From positions 1 through 64,000 of the forward strand of contig JBJMQS010000003.1 of NCBI GenBank assembly GCA_045802605.1: a DNA stretch of 64,000 nucleotides, written 5' to 3'. The stretch is from JBJMQS01 sp045802605 (GTDB lineage Bacteria; Planctomycetota; Planctomycetia; Gemmatales; Gemmataceae). Below are positions 48,240 through 56,973 of this stretch, piece by piece. Position 1 is the stretch's first letter; each line of letters starts with the position of its first letter. A program made the translations under genes and the position numbers. Below the pieces are notes generated by a model. The model did no database searches and was not told where the DNA came from. It was given only the letters and a program-made list of their open reading frames with translations.

Positions 48240-48548
48240 ATGTCTGCTGCAACGGCTGTTTCTGATTTCACCCGGACGCAAGGCAATTCCGGGCAAATGA
48301 CCCGCTCCGATCACAGCGAGGGCAGCGTGGCCCGCATGATCGAGCAACAAACTGCGAAGTTACCTTCGGACCTTTTCCTTTGGGCCGCGGGCGGTTCGAT
48401 CGCAGCCTCGATAATTTTCCAAGTGGCCGGGAAAAAGCATGAGAGCTTATTCGTAGGCCAGTGGGTGCCGACGTTTCTGATCCTGGGCCTTTACAACAAG
48501 ATCGTAAAGGTCATGGGCTCCGATCCGAGCAACGCCAAACGCGACTAA
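48240..48548 (+). CDS. Small two-span membrane protein, unknown
   Basis: From ATG 48240 (AAGGAG about 8 nt upstream) the protein is 102 residues. The first half is polar (SAATAVSDFTRTQGNSGQMTRSD). Two hydrophobic segments follow: LFLWAAGGSIAASIIFQVAG and WVPTFLILGLYNKIVKVMG. A short polar C-terminus ends it. I do not recognise a family; the short C-terminal hydrophobic hairpin resembles several uncharacterised planctomycete proteins. The upstream frame to 48171 is dismissed because it lacks a ribosome binding site. A hairpin with a UUCG-type loop follows. Confidence 0.72.
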   Translation: MSAATAVSDFTRTQGNSGQMTRSDHSEGSVARMIEQQTAKLPSDLFLWAAGGSIAASIIFQVAGKKHESLFVGQWVPTFLILGLYNKIVKVMGSDPSNAKRD

Positions 48549-48578
48549 TCCCTCTTCGCGATTCCGCAGTGGCGGAAG

Positions 48579-48608
48579 GATGATCAACCGCTTCGGCGGT
48601 TGATCATC
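48579..48608 (+). terminator. UUCG-loop hairpin after a small membrane protein gene
   Basis: A 13-bp stem gatgatcaaccgc pairs with gcggttgatcatc around a ttcg tetraloop. It lies 31 nt after the stop codon. There is no T-tract, so it is a terminator-like or protective hairpin. Confidence 0.75.
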
Positions 48609-48654
48609 TCATGCGCGCCTTGTGATTGGCAGTCCGCGCGGGCGAGGCGCACTC

Positions 48655-50820
48655 TCAAACACGATCCGCGAAATATCGCTTCAGCGCGTCATCGAGCGAT
48701 GGCAGTAAATTAGCCCGGCAACTGGTCAAGGCACTGTACTCCGGCCGGCGGGCCACGAATGGAAACTCCGTTGCCGAGCAACCCTTTACCTGGGCCGGGT
48801 CATTTGCCGAGAGTTCCGCGGCGCGACGAGCCAAGTCCGCCCAACTAACGGCCGTGCCGTTGGTCAAATGCCACAGGCCCGACTCGCCGTCGATTAAAAG
48901 GTCGAGGCTGGTATCGACGAGGTCCGGCACATAGGTCGGCGAAACGACCACATCCTCGACCGCCAGAACGGATTCGCCGGCCGCGATCATTCGCAAGGCG
49001 TTGGTCACGAAGTTGTGGTGATCCCACGGCCCGAAGAAGGAACTGGTGCGGATGACGAGCGCGTCGCGGAACGCTGAGAGGGCCTTTTCCTCTGCGGCCA
49101 CCTTGCTCGAGCCATAGACATTGAGCGGTCCAACGCGATCGCCCTCTTGATAGGGCTGGTGCGATCGGCCATCAAAGACCATGTCGGACGAAAACGTCAA
49201 CAAGCGCACGCCGTGTTTTTCGCAGATGCGAGCGAGGTTCGCCGTCCCATCGGTGTTCACGCGGAAGCACTGCTCCGGCTCAAACTCTGCGCGATCGACG
49301 CGAACATAACCGGCCGCGTTGACGACGGCCCAGGGCTTCACTTTGCGCAACATTTCCTCGACGGCGTCAGGATCGGCGATGTCCAAGACCGAGTGTGTGA
49401 CCAGTTGATGAGCCAAGCCGCGACGAACGCAGATGCGGCCAAACGCCTGGCCGAGCGTCCCCGTCGCGCCGGTAATCAATAACTGTCGGCCTTTGGCTGC
49501 GCTGTCAGAAGTTGTGCCATTAGATTTGGGTGCGGGATAAAGCAGCCGTTCCGGTCGTCGCCACCAGCCAGGGCCATCCAGCACTGGATGCACCGCAGTA
49601 TCGCCTGCCGAAAGTGTTTGGATCAATTTGGCGACGGCGGTCGGTCGTGGCGCGGGGCTGCGCAGATCGAACACGCCGGGCTCATAGCAACCGTTGCAAC
49701 AGGTGAGCAAGCTATTCCAGTCATAAGCACCCAGAAGGGACCACGCAGTCACCGCGCGAACGTCGGCACCCTTCTCTTTCGCGGCATTGGCGGCTTGCCA
49801 GATTTCCAAGAACCACCGCATTTGCTCTTCACGGGTGCAGGCGAGATGCGCCTCAGTGATCGCGAGCGGCGATCGATACCGCGCGTATGCTTGCTCGAGG
49901 ACTTTTTGCACGCCCAGGAGCCCCGCCGGCACGGCGCGAACGGCTTCTACGTCGGCGTAGGCCTGCCGGCCGTTGCCGCCATGCGAACATTGCGGATAGG
50001 GCTCTAAGTTTTCATCCAGATACCGCTCACTCGTGACATAGTAATTGAGCCCGATTAGATCGGGTGGACAGGGATGGTCGAGGAACCAGGCAATCTCAGC
50101 TTCATCAACACCCAACCAAACGAGATGTTCCCACATGGGGTGCTCGCGGTTCACCCGGCCCGAAAGCAGGTCCCACGTGATCCAGCGGCGCTCGTTTTCG
50201 AAGTCCGCTTGATACTGCAATGCCGGGGTGCTGAAGGTGTAACCGATGTCGTCCGTCTGCACCAAGCGAGCGTCCCGATTAATGGTGCGGATGGCCTGCA
50301 TCGAAAGCACCACCGCGCGACACTCATTGAGTAGGATCCGCGCGAACGTGAGGCCATCGCGGCCGTGCGGATACCAGTGGCCATAGAGGCCGCTGAATCG
50401 AGCGGTGGTTAACGGTTCGTTGATGGGGGTGTAATCACAGACCCAAGGATATTGCTGTGCGGCCGCCCGGGCATATTCGGCGAGGCCCGTGGCGAATGAC
50501 GGATCGATCAGACTGGTGTGTTCCGGCCCGCTGCCATGATGCACGAGGCCCAAAATTGGCCGATTATTCAGCGACCGCAGTCTGGCGAGCCGTGCGTCGG
50601 ACCAAGTCCAATCGGGCGGAGCTGCGCCTGGCTGCATTTGCTCCCACAACAATGGATAACGAAGGGCCTTGATGCCCAGGCGGGCGAACAAGTCCAGATC
50701 GCTCTCGCGCGAGATGTGGCCGCTCTTTACGAGCTGGTAGCTATATTTGTCGCCGACACGGCATATGGTGCATTCGAGCCCGCCCCAGAGTTCGACGGCG
50801 GGTTGAATTTTGGTAAGCAT
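48655..50820 (-). CDS. GH1-like domain fused to RmlD-type sugar reductase
   Basis: The 721-residue protein has two domains. Residues 1-430 resemble family 1 glycosidases: FARLGIKALRYPLLWEQM, CDYTPINEPLTTARFSG (general acid/base Glu135), FENERRWITWDL, LIGLNYYVTSERYLDE and SPLAITEAHLACTREEQM (nucleophile Glu323). Residues 446-721 form an NAD(P)-binding SDR of the RmlD type (LLITGATGTLGQAFGRIC, PWAVVNAAGYVRVDRAE, VYGSSKVAAEEKAL), like dTDP-4-dehydrorhamnose reductase. A fusion of these activities suggests a role in glycan synthesis or remodelling, not degradation of food polysaccharides. It is the last gene of the carbohydrate cluster on the minus strand. Confidence 0.85.
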   Translation of the reverse strand: MLTKIQPAVELWGGLECTICRVGDKYSYQLVKSGHISRESDLDLFARLGIKALRYPLLWEQMQPGAAPPDWTWSDARLARLRSLNNRPILGLVHHGSGPEHTSLIDPSFATGLAEYARAAAQQYPWVCDYTPINEPLTTARFSGLYGHWYPHGRDGLTFARILLNECRAVVLSMQAIRTINRDARLVQTDDIGYTFSTPALQYQADFENERRWITWDLLSGRVNREHPMWEHLVWLGVDEAEIAWFLDHPCPPDLIGLNYYVTSERYLDENLEPYPQCSHGGNGRQAYADVEAVRAVPAGLLGVQKVLEQAYARYRSPLAITEAHLACTREEQMRWFLEIWQAANAAKEKGADVRAVTAWSLLGAYDWNSLLTCCNGCYEPGVFDLRSPAPRPTAVAKLIQTLSAGDTAVHPVLDGPGWWRRPERLLYPAPKSNGTTSDSAAKGRQLLITGATGTLGQAFGRICVRRGLAHQLVTHSVLDIADPDAVEEMLRKVKPWAVVNAAGYVRVDRAEFEPEQCFRVNTDGTANLARICEKHGVRLLTFSSDMVFDGRSHQPYQEGDRVGPLNVYGSSKVAAEEKALSAFRDALVIRTSSFFGPWDHHNFVTNALRMIAAGESVLAVEDVVVSPTYVPDLVDTSLDLLIDGESGLWHLTNGTAVSWADLARRAAELSANDPAQVKGCSATEFPFVARRPEYSALTSCRANLLPSLDDALKRYFADRV

Positions 50821-50833
50821 GTTAGTTCTCGCG

Positions 50834-52711
50834 TCAATGCGAATCCCGGAGGCGATAGTCTTCTGCCGGGACTAAGTATTGCAACCGCTGTACCTTCATC
50901 AGATGCTCGCGCCACTCGTACTCCCGCTGCAAGTCGCGCAGACCACGTGGCCCACGAGTCGCCTCGGCAATCTTGGCTAGCGGCACCTTCGGCGTACGGT
51001 CGGCGTAAAGCAGGCCGTTCGCTTCCTGGAAAGTGTCCGCGAATTGCGTGTAACAAAAGCCTGCGAAAATCGACAACTCATGCAACGCAGCCATCAAAGC
51101 ACTGTAGCGCGAAGCCAGATCGTCCGAAGAGCTGGCCCGACTATAACCCCAGGTGCCGCGGATTTCATTGGAGAGCGCGATGCCGCCAAACTCGGTCAAC
51201 ATGATGACTTGGAACGTCGGCGGACTGTCGCCCAGCACCAATTGCCGATCGCCGGGCCGCTCGTGTCGGAACAGTCGAGTCAATTCGCTGGAGCCGTATC
51301 GCGCGATCAAACGTTGCGGTTGGTCTTCGTAATCGTGTATGCCGATGATGTCGGTGGCGACGCTTTCCCAACCATCGTTGCCGATGACGGGGCGCGTCGG
51401 ATCTAGCGATTTCGTGAGGTGGTAGAGCGCCTGCACGTAGTGCCGTTGCGCTGGGCTGTCCGGCAGATCGGGAACACCCCAAGATTCATTGAACGGCACC
51501 CAGGCTACGATGCACGGATGGCTGACGTCGCGCTCGATGACTGAAGTCCACTCGCGGTTGAGCCGTTTGATCGAGCGCTTGGTGTAGCGATAAGCGCTCG
51601 GCATCTCCTCCCAAACGACCAGACCCAGCACATCGCACCAGTACAGAAAGCGCGGGCTTTCAATCTTCTGATGCATCCGAACGCCGTTGAAGCCCATTGA
51701 CTTGATCAGCTCAACATCGCGGCGCATGGCTTGGTCGTCCGGCGCTGTGACGCCGGTGTCGGTCCAGTAACCCTGGTTGAGAACCATTCGCAGCCGATAC
51801 GGCCGGCCATTGAGAATGAAGCGATCGCCTTGCACGCCGATGGAGCGCAGGGCGGTATAGCTGCGCACCGAGTCGATCAATTGGCCACGGGTGTCGCGCA
51901 ATTCGATTTGCGCTTCGATCAACGTGGGTGAACCGGGGAACCAGAGAAGCTCGTTGCGCGAATCATCGATACCAGGATCGGAAAGCGCAATGCGGCGATG
52001 AACCTCGCCGGAGACAACGCTGTAGTCATCGCGGGCGATTAACGAATCGCCCACTTGAAGGCGGACGCGCAGACGCAGATCGCGCCGCCGTGGCCCGCAC
52101 ACGCGGACCTCCAGCCCGATCTCCCAGCGCTCCATGTTCGGCGTCCAGCGGACGTAGGTAATGTGAGTCGCGGGGACCCACTCCATCCACACGGTCTGCC
52201 AGATGCCGGTGGTGCGCGGATACCAGATCGAGTGCGGCACCAACTGCCAATCTTGTTTGCCACGCGGCTTTGAAAGATCTTGGGGATCATCCTCGGCGCG
52301 GACCACGATCGTCTGCGTTTCGCGGTCGGTCATTAAGTCGGTGATATCGACGTGAAACGGCGTGTATCCGCCGTCGTGCTTCGCGACGAATTGCCCGTTT
52401 ACCCAGACTTTGGCCGTGTAATCGATAGCGCCGAAATGCAAGATCAATAAGCGACCGTCGTCGGGCTTTGCCGCGTTGATGGTGCGCCGATACCAACAAG
52501 CGCGGTAAAAGCCAGCGTCGCCAACGCCGCTGGCTTTTGTTTCTGGAGAAAACGGGACGCGGATTCGCCGGTCCCAGGTCACTTGCTCGGGAAGCGCCCA
52601 CTGAGAGTCGGGGTCTAGGGCAAAATCCCACTCACCATCAAGCGAAGTCCACTCGGTCCGCTGCAATTGAGGCCGCGGATGGTCACATTCGGGAATCGCA
52701 TGTTCCAGCAT
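50834..52711 (-). CDS. Glycoside hydrolase family 2 protein
   Basis: The 625-residue protein has the GH2 sugar-binding N-domain (TEWTSLDGEWDFALDP, ACWYRRTINAAKP, YTAKVWVNGQFVAKHDGGYTPFHVDITDL), the immunoglobulin-like middle domain and a TIM barrel. The barrel has LRMVLNQGYWTDTGVTAPDD, the general acid VAWVPFNESWGVPDLPDS and the nucleophile segment VIMLTEFGGIAL. These features fit beta-galactosidase/beta-glucuronidase-like enzymes. There is no signal peptide, so it acts in the cytoplasm, as other members of this cluster seem to. It starts just downstream of the glycosyltransferase/mutase fusion and ends 14 nt before the GH1-RmlD gene. Confidence 0.88.
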   Translation of the reverse strand: MLEHAIPECDHPRPQLQRTEWTSLDGEWDFALDPDSQWALPEQVTWDRRIRVPFSPETKASGVGDAGFYRACWYRRTINAAKPDDGRLLILHFGAIDYTAKVWVNGQFVAKHDGGYTPFHVDITDLMTDRETQTIVVRAEDDPQDLSKPRGKQDWQLVPHSIWYPRTTGIWQTVWMEWVPATHITYVRWTPNMERWEIGLEVRVCGPRRRDLRLRVRLQVGDSLIARDDYSVVSGEVHRRIALSDPGIDDSRNELLWFPGSPTLIEAQIELRDTRGQLIDSVRSYTALRSIGVQGDRFILNGRPYRLRMVLNQGYWTDTGVTAPDDQAMRRDVELIKSMGFNGVRMHQKIESPRFLYWCDVLGLVVWEEMPSAYRYTKRSIKRLNREWTSVIERDVSHPCIVAWVPFNESWGVPDLPDSPAQRHYVQALYHLTKSLDPTRPVIGNDGWESVATDIIGIHDYEDQPQRLIARYGSSELTRLFRHERPGDRQLVLGDSPPTFQVIMLTEFGGIALSNEIRGTWGYSRASSSDDLASRYSALMAALHELSIFAGFCYTQFADTFQEANGLLYADRTPKVPLAKIAEATRGPRGLRDLQREYEWREHLMKVQRLQYLVPAEDYRLRDSH

Positions 52712-52747
52712 AGCAAGGGCCCTCCGGTGCCAAGGTCCGGTGGGGCG

Positions 52748-55438
52748 TCAAACGTTGGCGACAACCTCCCGAGTTCGAGTGCGTACGGTGTCGGCCGCCT
52801 TCTTGCCGGCCAGGAACGCGTGATCCGAGTTGTAATACTCCCATTCGCTGTAGCGCCCGGCGAGCACGATGTCTTGCTTCGACAGCCATTCGCGAATGAC
52901 CGCCACGTTGTGCGGGCGGGCATGATCGTACACAACATATGCGTGCGGCATGTCGCATTGAACGGCGGCAATCACCTTGTCTTCGGGGCGGAAGAAATTG
53001 ACGCGGTGACAATCCTCGATGCAGCGCTGAATCAATGCGTCGCCGTCGCAGGGCAGCGGTTTGTATTCGGAGTAGGTGATTTCGCAGGTGAGGCCGAAGC
53101 CGCCCGGAGGATTGCAGTGCGGGCTGGCATTGCCTTGCACGAAGATCCGGTGGAACACCGTGTCTTCTGGGTAATAGATCCAGTGCTTCTCGGTGAGATT
53201 TTCGCGCGCGACTCCCAGATGGACGCACCGCACCGAGACATAGCGCAGACCCGCGGCCGCCCGGCGCACCTCTTCGGGCACTTCATCACCCATCGAGCGG
53301 ATGAGCACCGGCAATGGCATGGTGCTGATCAACTGCTCGTACTCAATTTGCGATCCATCACCCAAGGTGACCGTGTGCTCGCGCGGCGCGACCTTGGCGA
53401 CACGCTGCCCCAGGACCAGCGGCCCTTTGAGCTTGGGGACCCACGCATCCATGAGCGCTTGGAAACCACCGCGCAGCGGATAACCAAAGCGGGCGTTCGG
53501 ACCCATCGGCTTGGGCACTGGCCGCAGTGCACCGTCGATCATTTCTTCCAGATCGGGCAACGGCACCCGGCCGCCGAGCCAGGAGGTTTCCATTTCCGAA
53601 AGCGGCACCGCCCAAAGTTTGCGGTTGTATGGGATCGCGAAGTGCTTCGCGATGCCGGCACCCCACACCCGGTAGATGAAGTCTTCGAAGTTCTCCGTTT
53701 TCGCGTGCCCGTTCGACGATGCGCCATTTGACGACGTGCCATTGGCCGCATGCACGAGCCGAGCCGTGCTTTCCATGATGCCATCGGCGCAGCAGTCGTG
53801 GACCGCCTTTTCCGAGTGGGCCTTCCCGTTGCCGTTGCTATTACCGTTGTGAGCATGGCCGTTGCCATTGCTATGGCCATTGCCGTTGCCGTTCGTCGCC
53901 GGGAGAACGCTCTTCGCTTTCACGCTGCCGAAGCGGGCTTCGATCGCGCCGATCAGGCATTCCTTGATAACGTCGGCCGGCAGCCCGTAGAGGGAACCTT
54001 GAAACGGATAGCGGTTGTAGACATTCTTGCTGTAGATCCACGCCTCGCGATCTTGCCAGTGCACGTTGTCGCCGAGCAACATCTCGTACAGCTCGTGTAC
54101 GTAGGGATCGTTCGAGAACATGATGTGGCCAGCGAAGTCGAACGTGAAGCCGTTGCTCTCAATTGATCGGCACCAGCCGCCGACGCGCTGGTTCTGCTCG
54201 ATGATCAGGGCATCTTCGCCGATGTGATAGGCCGCGCTGAGCCCGGTCGGCCCCGCGCCGACGATCACGACCGGCGACTTGCTCGGAATAGTGCTGCTTG
54301 ATTCACTCGCGGTTTCATCGTGTTTCGGCTCGATGAGTCCTTCGATGATCTCGTTCATGGCTGCGGCCGTGGTATCCCACGAAGTGCGGGCCAGCACATC
54401 GCGCATGGCGTTGAAGCGTGCCGCGCGCTCCTCTTGGCTCGAGTTGAACGCAGACTCACACGCTTTGAGGAATGATTCCGGAGTGTCGCCCAAATACACG
54501 ATCTCGCCATACGGCTCGGCCACGTCGGTGATGGGCGTGCTGACGATCGGTTTCTCAGCGGCCATATACTCGAGCGTCTTGGTCGGGCTGATGAACTTGG
54601 TGGATTCGTTGCGGGCAAATGGCAACAGACACACATCCCAACCGCACAAGAAGGCCGGCAGATCGGCATAGGCTCGTTGGCCCAGATAGTGAATATTGGA
54701 ATGACGCGGCAAGATTGCCGGGTCAATTTTCACGACTGGGCCAACGAGCACAAATTGCCAATCGGGCCTAGCCCGTGCCATCGAGTCGAGCAGCGGAATA
54801 TCCAACCGCTCGTCGATCACGCCGAAGAAGCCGAACCGCGGATGCGGGATTTTCGCTTGGTCCTCGGGTTCGTTCTTGCCATCACGCGCTTTGCCGAAAT
54901 GGGCCGCATCGACGCTGCTGGGGAAGCAGTGCACGTTGTGATGGCGATCCTTCTTGCCGCGATAAAGACTCGGGCCGCCGGTGAAGACCGCGTCAGCCCG
55001 CTGCAAAAGCTGCGCTTCGCGCTCGAGGATTTGCGGCGGCGCATTCAAGAACGCCGAGAGTTCATCCATGCAGTCATAAATCACGGCCCGCGGATTCAGA
55101 TCGCGCGCGGCCGGGAACGCCATCGGCGTGTAGAACCAGCAGACGTAATCCGTGACGCCTTCTTCGCGCAACAGATGATTGATCATCACAGGGAACAGCG
55201 ATGACTCCGCTTCTTTGAATCCCTCGGTGGCGTTGGGGATGTGCGCCCGGCAGACCGTCAGATTCGTTTCCGGATTTTCGCGTTCCCAGTGAGCCTGCTC
55301 GTTGGGAGTGTGCATTGGTTCTTCGATGAAGATCACGCGCCGCTGTTTCGCCAGGCGCGAAATCAAATGTTGCGGCCGTTGATAAACGAAGTTCCAGCGG
55401 AGGTGGGAAAAGACTATGAGGGCAACCTCTTGTCGCAT
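52748..55438 (-). CDS. Glycosyltransferase fused to FAD-dependent UDP-galactopyranose-mutase-like domain
   Basis: The 896-residue protein has two parts. Residues 1-370 are a GT-B glycosyltransferase (IVFSHLRWNFVYQRPQHLI, AVIYDCMDELSAF, RADAVFTGGPSLY, PRFGFFGVIDERLD, WQFVLVGPVV, FISPTKTLEYMAAEKPIVSTPI). Residues 388-896 form a Rossmann FAD protein (VVIVGAGPTGLSAAYHIGED, IIEQNQRVGGWCRSIE, FDFAGHIMFSNDP, TISTMPLPV-like STMPLPVLI) of the UDP-galactopyranose mutase/amine-oxidase group. At about 516-541 (53815-53893) there is a low-complexity run of Asn, Gly, Ser and His inside the FAD part. The two activities could make and transfer a furanose or other nucleotide sugar. The start is followed closely by the gene's own promoter region. 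Confidence 0.85.
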   Translation of the reverse strand: MRQEVALIVFSHLRWNFVYQRPQHLISRLAKQRRVIFIEEPMHTPNEQAHWERENPETNLTVCRAHIPNATEGFKEAESSLFPVMINHLLREEGVTDYVCWFYTPMAFPAARDLNPRAVIYDCMDELSAFLNAPPQILEREAQLLQRADAVFTGGPSLYRGKKDRHHNVHCFPSSVDAAHFGKARDGKNEPEDQAKIPHPRFGFFGVIDERLDIPLLDSMARARPDWQFVLVGPVVKIDPAILPRHSNIHYLGQRAYADLPAFLCGWDVCLLPFARNESTKFISPTKTLEYMAAEKPIVSTPITDVAEPYGEIVYLGDTPESFLKACESAFNSSQEERAARFNAMRDVLARTSWDTTAAAMNEIIEGLIEPKHDETASESSSTIPSKSPVVIVGAGPTGLSAAYHIGEDALIIEQNQRVGGWCRSIESNGFTFDFAGHIMFSNDPYVHELYEMLLGDNVHWQDREAWIYSKNVYNRYPFQGSLYGLPADVIKECLIGAIEARFGSVKAKSVLPATNGNGNGHSNGNGHAHNGNSNGNGKAHSEKAVHDCCADGIMESTARLVHAANGTSSNGASSNGHAKTENFEDFIYRVWGAGIAKHFAIPYNRKLWAVPLSEMETSWLGGRVPLPDLEEMIDGALRPVPKPMGPNARFGYPLRGGFQALMDAWVPKLKGPLVLGQRVAKVAPREHTVTLGDGSQIEYEQLISTMPLPVLIRSMGDEVPEEVRRAAAGLRYVSVRCVHLGVARENLTEKHWIYYPEDTVFHRIFVQGNASPHCNPPGGFGLTCEITYSEYKPLPCDGDALIQRCIEDCHRVNFFRPEDKVIAAVQCDMPHAYVVYDHARPHNVAVIREWLSKQDIVLAGRYSEWEYYNSDHAFLAGKKAADTVRTRTREVVANV

Positions 55439-55682
55439 ATTTTCCTCGACGGGTTATGTTTGAGGGGCGGTTGTGCCAGTTAACGGATCAGCGTGGCTGA
55501 GATTTACAATCGTCTGAGACTCATTGCGCCACCTGCTGCCACGTTCGGCTCCCAACGAGCCGTGACGCCAAGGAAGGTTGCAACTTGCGTGCCTCGGAGC
55601 GCAAAATTGTCCAACCGACTAGGAGTCAGCGCAAATCTTTTTCAGAATGGAAAATACGTTCACGGATTATGCGGAGTTAACG

Positions 55683-56843
55683 TCAAATCGAGAGCGCACC
55701 CGCGCCGGCGACAGCGCGCGTGACGAAGCATTGGGCATCCAACCGCGTAGCCTCGCGGTACTTGGTTTTTAGTCGCACGATGATTTCTGCTTGCGCTTCG
55801 CGCCGAATTAAATTGACCGTGCAACCGCCAAAACCGCCGCCAGTTAGTCTGCTACCGTACAGTCCCTTCTCGGGTCCGATTGCTTCCGCGGCCTCGACCA
55901 AAATATCCAGCTCGCGACAGCTCACTTCGAAATCGTCGCGCAGCGAACGGTGGCTCGCGTAAAGCAACTGGCCGACCTGCTCCCATTTCCCTGACGCCAC
56001 CGCTTGCGCGGTTTCGAGAGTCCGGCCATTCTCGCTGACCACATGCCGCGCTCGCCGGAAATGAACGTCGTCCAATTCCTCTCGCCTCGCATTCAGTTCA
56101 TCCAGCGCGATATCGCGCAAAGCCGCGACGGTGAGCGACTTGGCCGCCTCCTCGCACTGCCGTCGGCGAACGGCGTATTCGCCGGCCGCTAATTGATGAT
56201 GCACGCCGCTATCGCAGACCAACACCGCGACGTCGCCACTCACCCAGGGGACATGCCGCATCGCCTGCGATCGGCAATCGAGTAGGAGCAATGCATCGGC
56301 CTCGCCGAATACCGAGGTGAATTGATCCATGATTCCGCACGGCGTTCCGGCGTATTTGTGCTCGGCCCGTTGGCAGAGCAATGCTTTGACCGTGGGATCG
56401 ATCGTTCGGCCCGCGATTGTTTCGACCAGCGTGGCGGTCGCGACCTCCAACGCGGCGCTACTGGACAGGCCGCCACCTAATGGCACATCGGAATGAACGA
56501 CCGCTTCGAACGGTGGCACCGTGAGCCCCGCCGTGGAACATTCCGCGATGACGCCGTGCACATATTTGAGCCAGCCTTCGCTCGTCTGCGGCTCACCGGG
56601 CGCTAGGGCGGCCGATTCGCCGATGGCCGTGCTGAAAATGCAGGTGCTGGCCGCGGGGCCGGCGGCGATGACCACGTGCCGGTCGATCGCCATCGGCATG
56701 ACGAAGCCCGCGTTGTAATCGGTGTGCTCGCCGATCAAATTGACCCGGCCGGGGGCGGCGACCGCCCACGTGGCCGACCGGCCATAACGTTCGCGGAAAG
56801 CCGCTTGCGCCTGGAGGACCAATTGCTGAAGTGTGGGGGTCAT
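55683..56843 (-). CDS. galK: Galactokinase
   Basis: GalK phosphorylates galactose at C1. From ATG 56843 the protein is 386 residues. Signatures are the substrate loop APGRVNLIGEHTDYNAGFVMPMAID (motif 1, near 31-55), the ATP loop DVPLGGGLSSSAALEVA and the final GSRLTGGGFGGCTVNLI (motif 3). The HPLGG-like pattern and the EHTDYN residues are intact, so activity is likely. The upstream frame to 56864 is rejected. The gene stands between the divergent GH1-like gene and the glycosyltransferase/mutase fusion, so galactose handling is part of this cluster. Confidence 0.93.
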   Translation of the reverse strand: MTPTLQQLVLQAQAAFRERYGRSATWAVAAPGRVNLIGEHTDYNAGFVMPMAIDRHVVIAAGPAASTCIFSTAIGESAALAPGEPQTSEGWLKYVHGVIAECSTAGLTVPPFEAVVHSDVPLGGGLSSSAALEVATATLVETIAGRTIDPTVKALLCQRAEHKYAGTPCGIMDQFTSVFGEADALLLLDCRSQAMRHVPWVSGDVAVLVCDSGVHHQLAAGEYAVRRRQCEEAAKSLTVAALRDIALDELNARREELDDVHFRRARHVVSENGRTLETAQAVASGKWEQVGQLLYASHRSLRDDFEVSCRELDILVEAAEAIGPEKGLYGSRLTGGGFGGCTVNLIRREAQAEIIVRLKTKYREATRLDAQCFVTRAVAGAGALSI

Positions 56844-56973
56844 GGCTCGGTTTTTCGCAAACATTGTGCCTTTTGAAAATCGTGATAAGTGGTCTAGTAA
56901 TCGAAAAAAGATTCGACCATAATCTTCCCTCTTCTGCGCCGGCTCCTCTCCATGGATGGAAGGAAACGACTCG

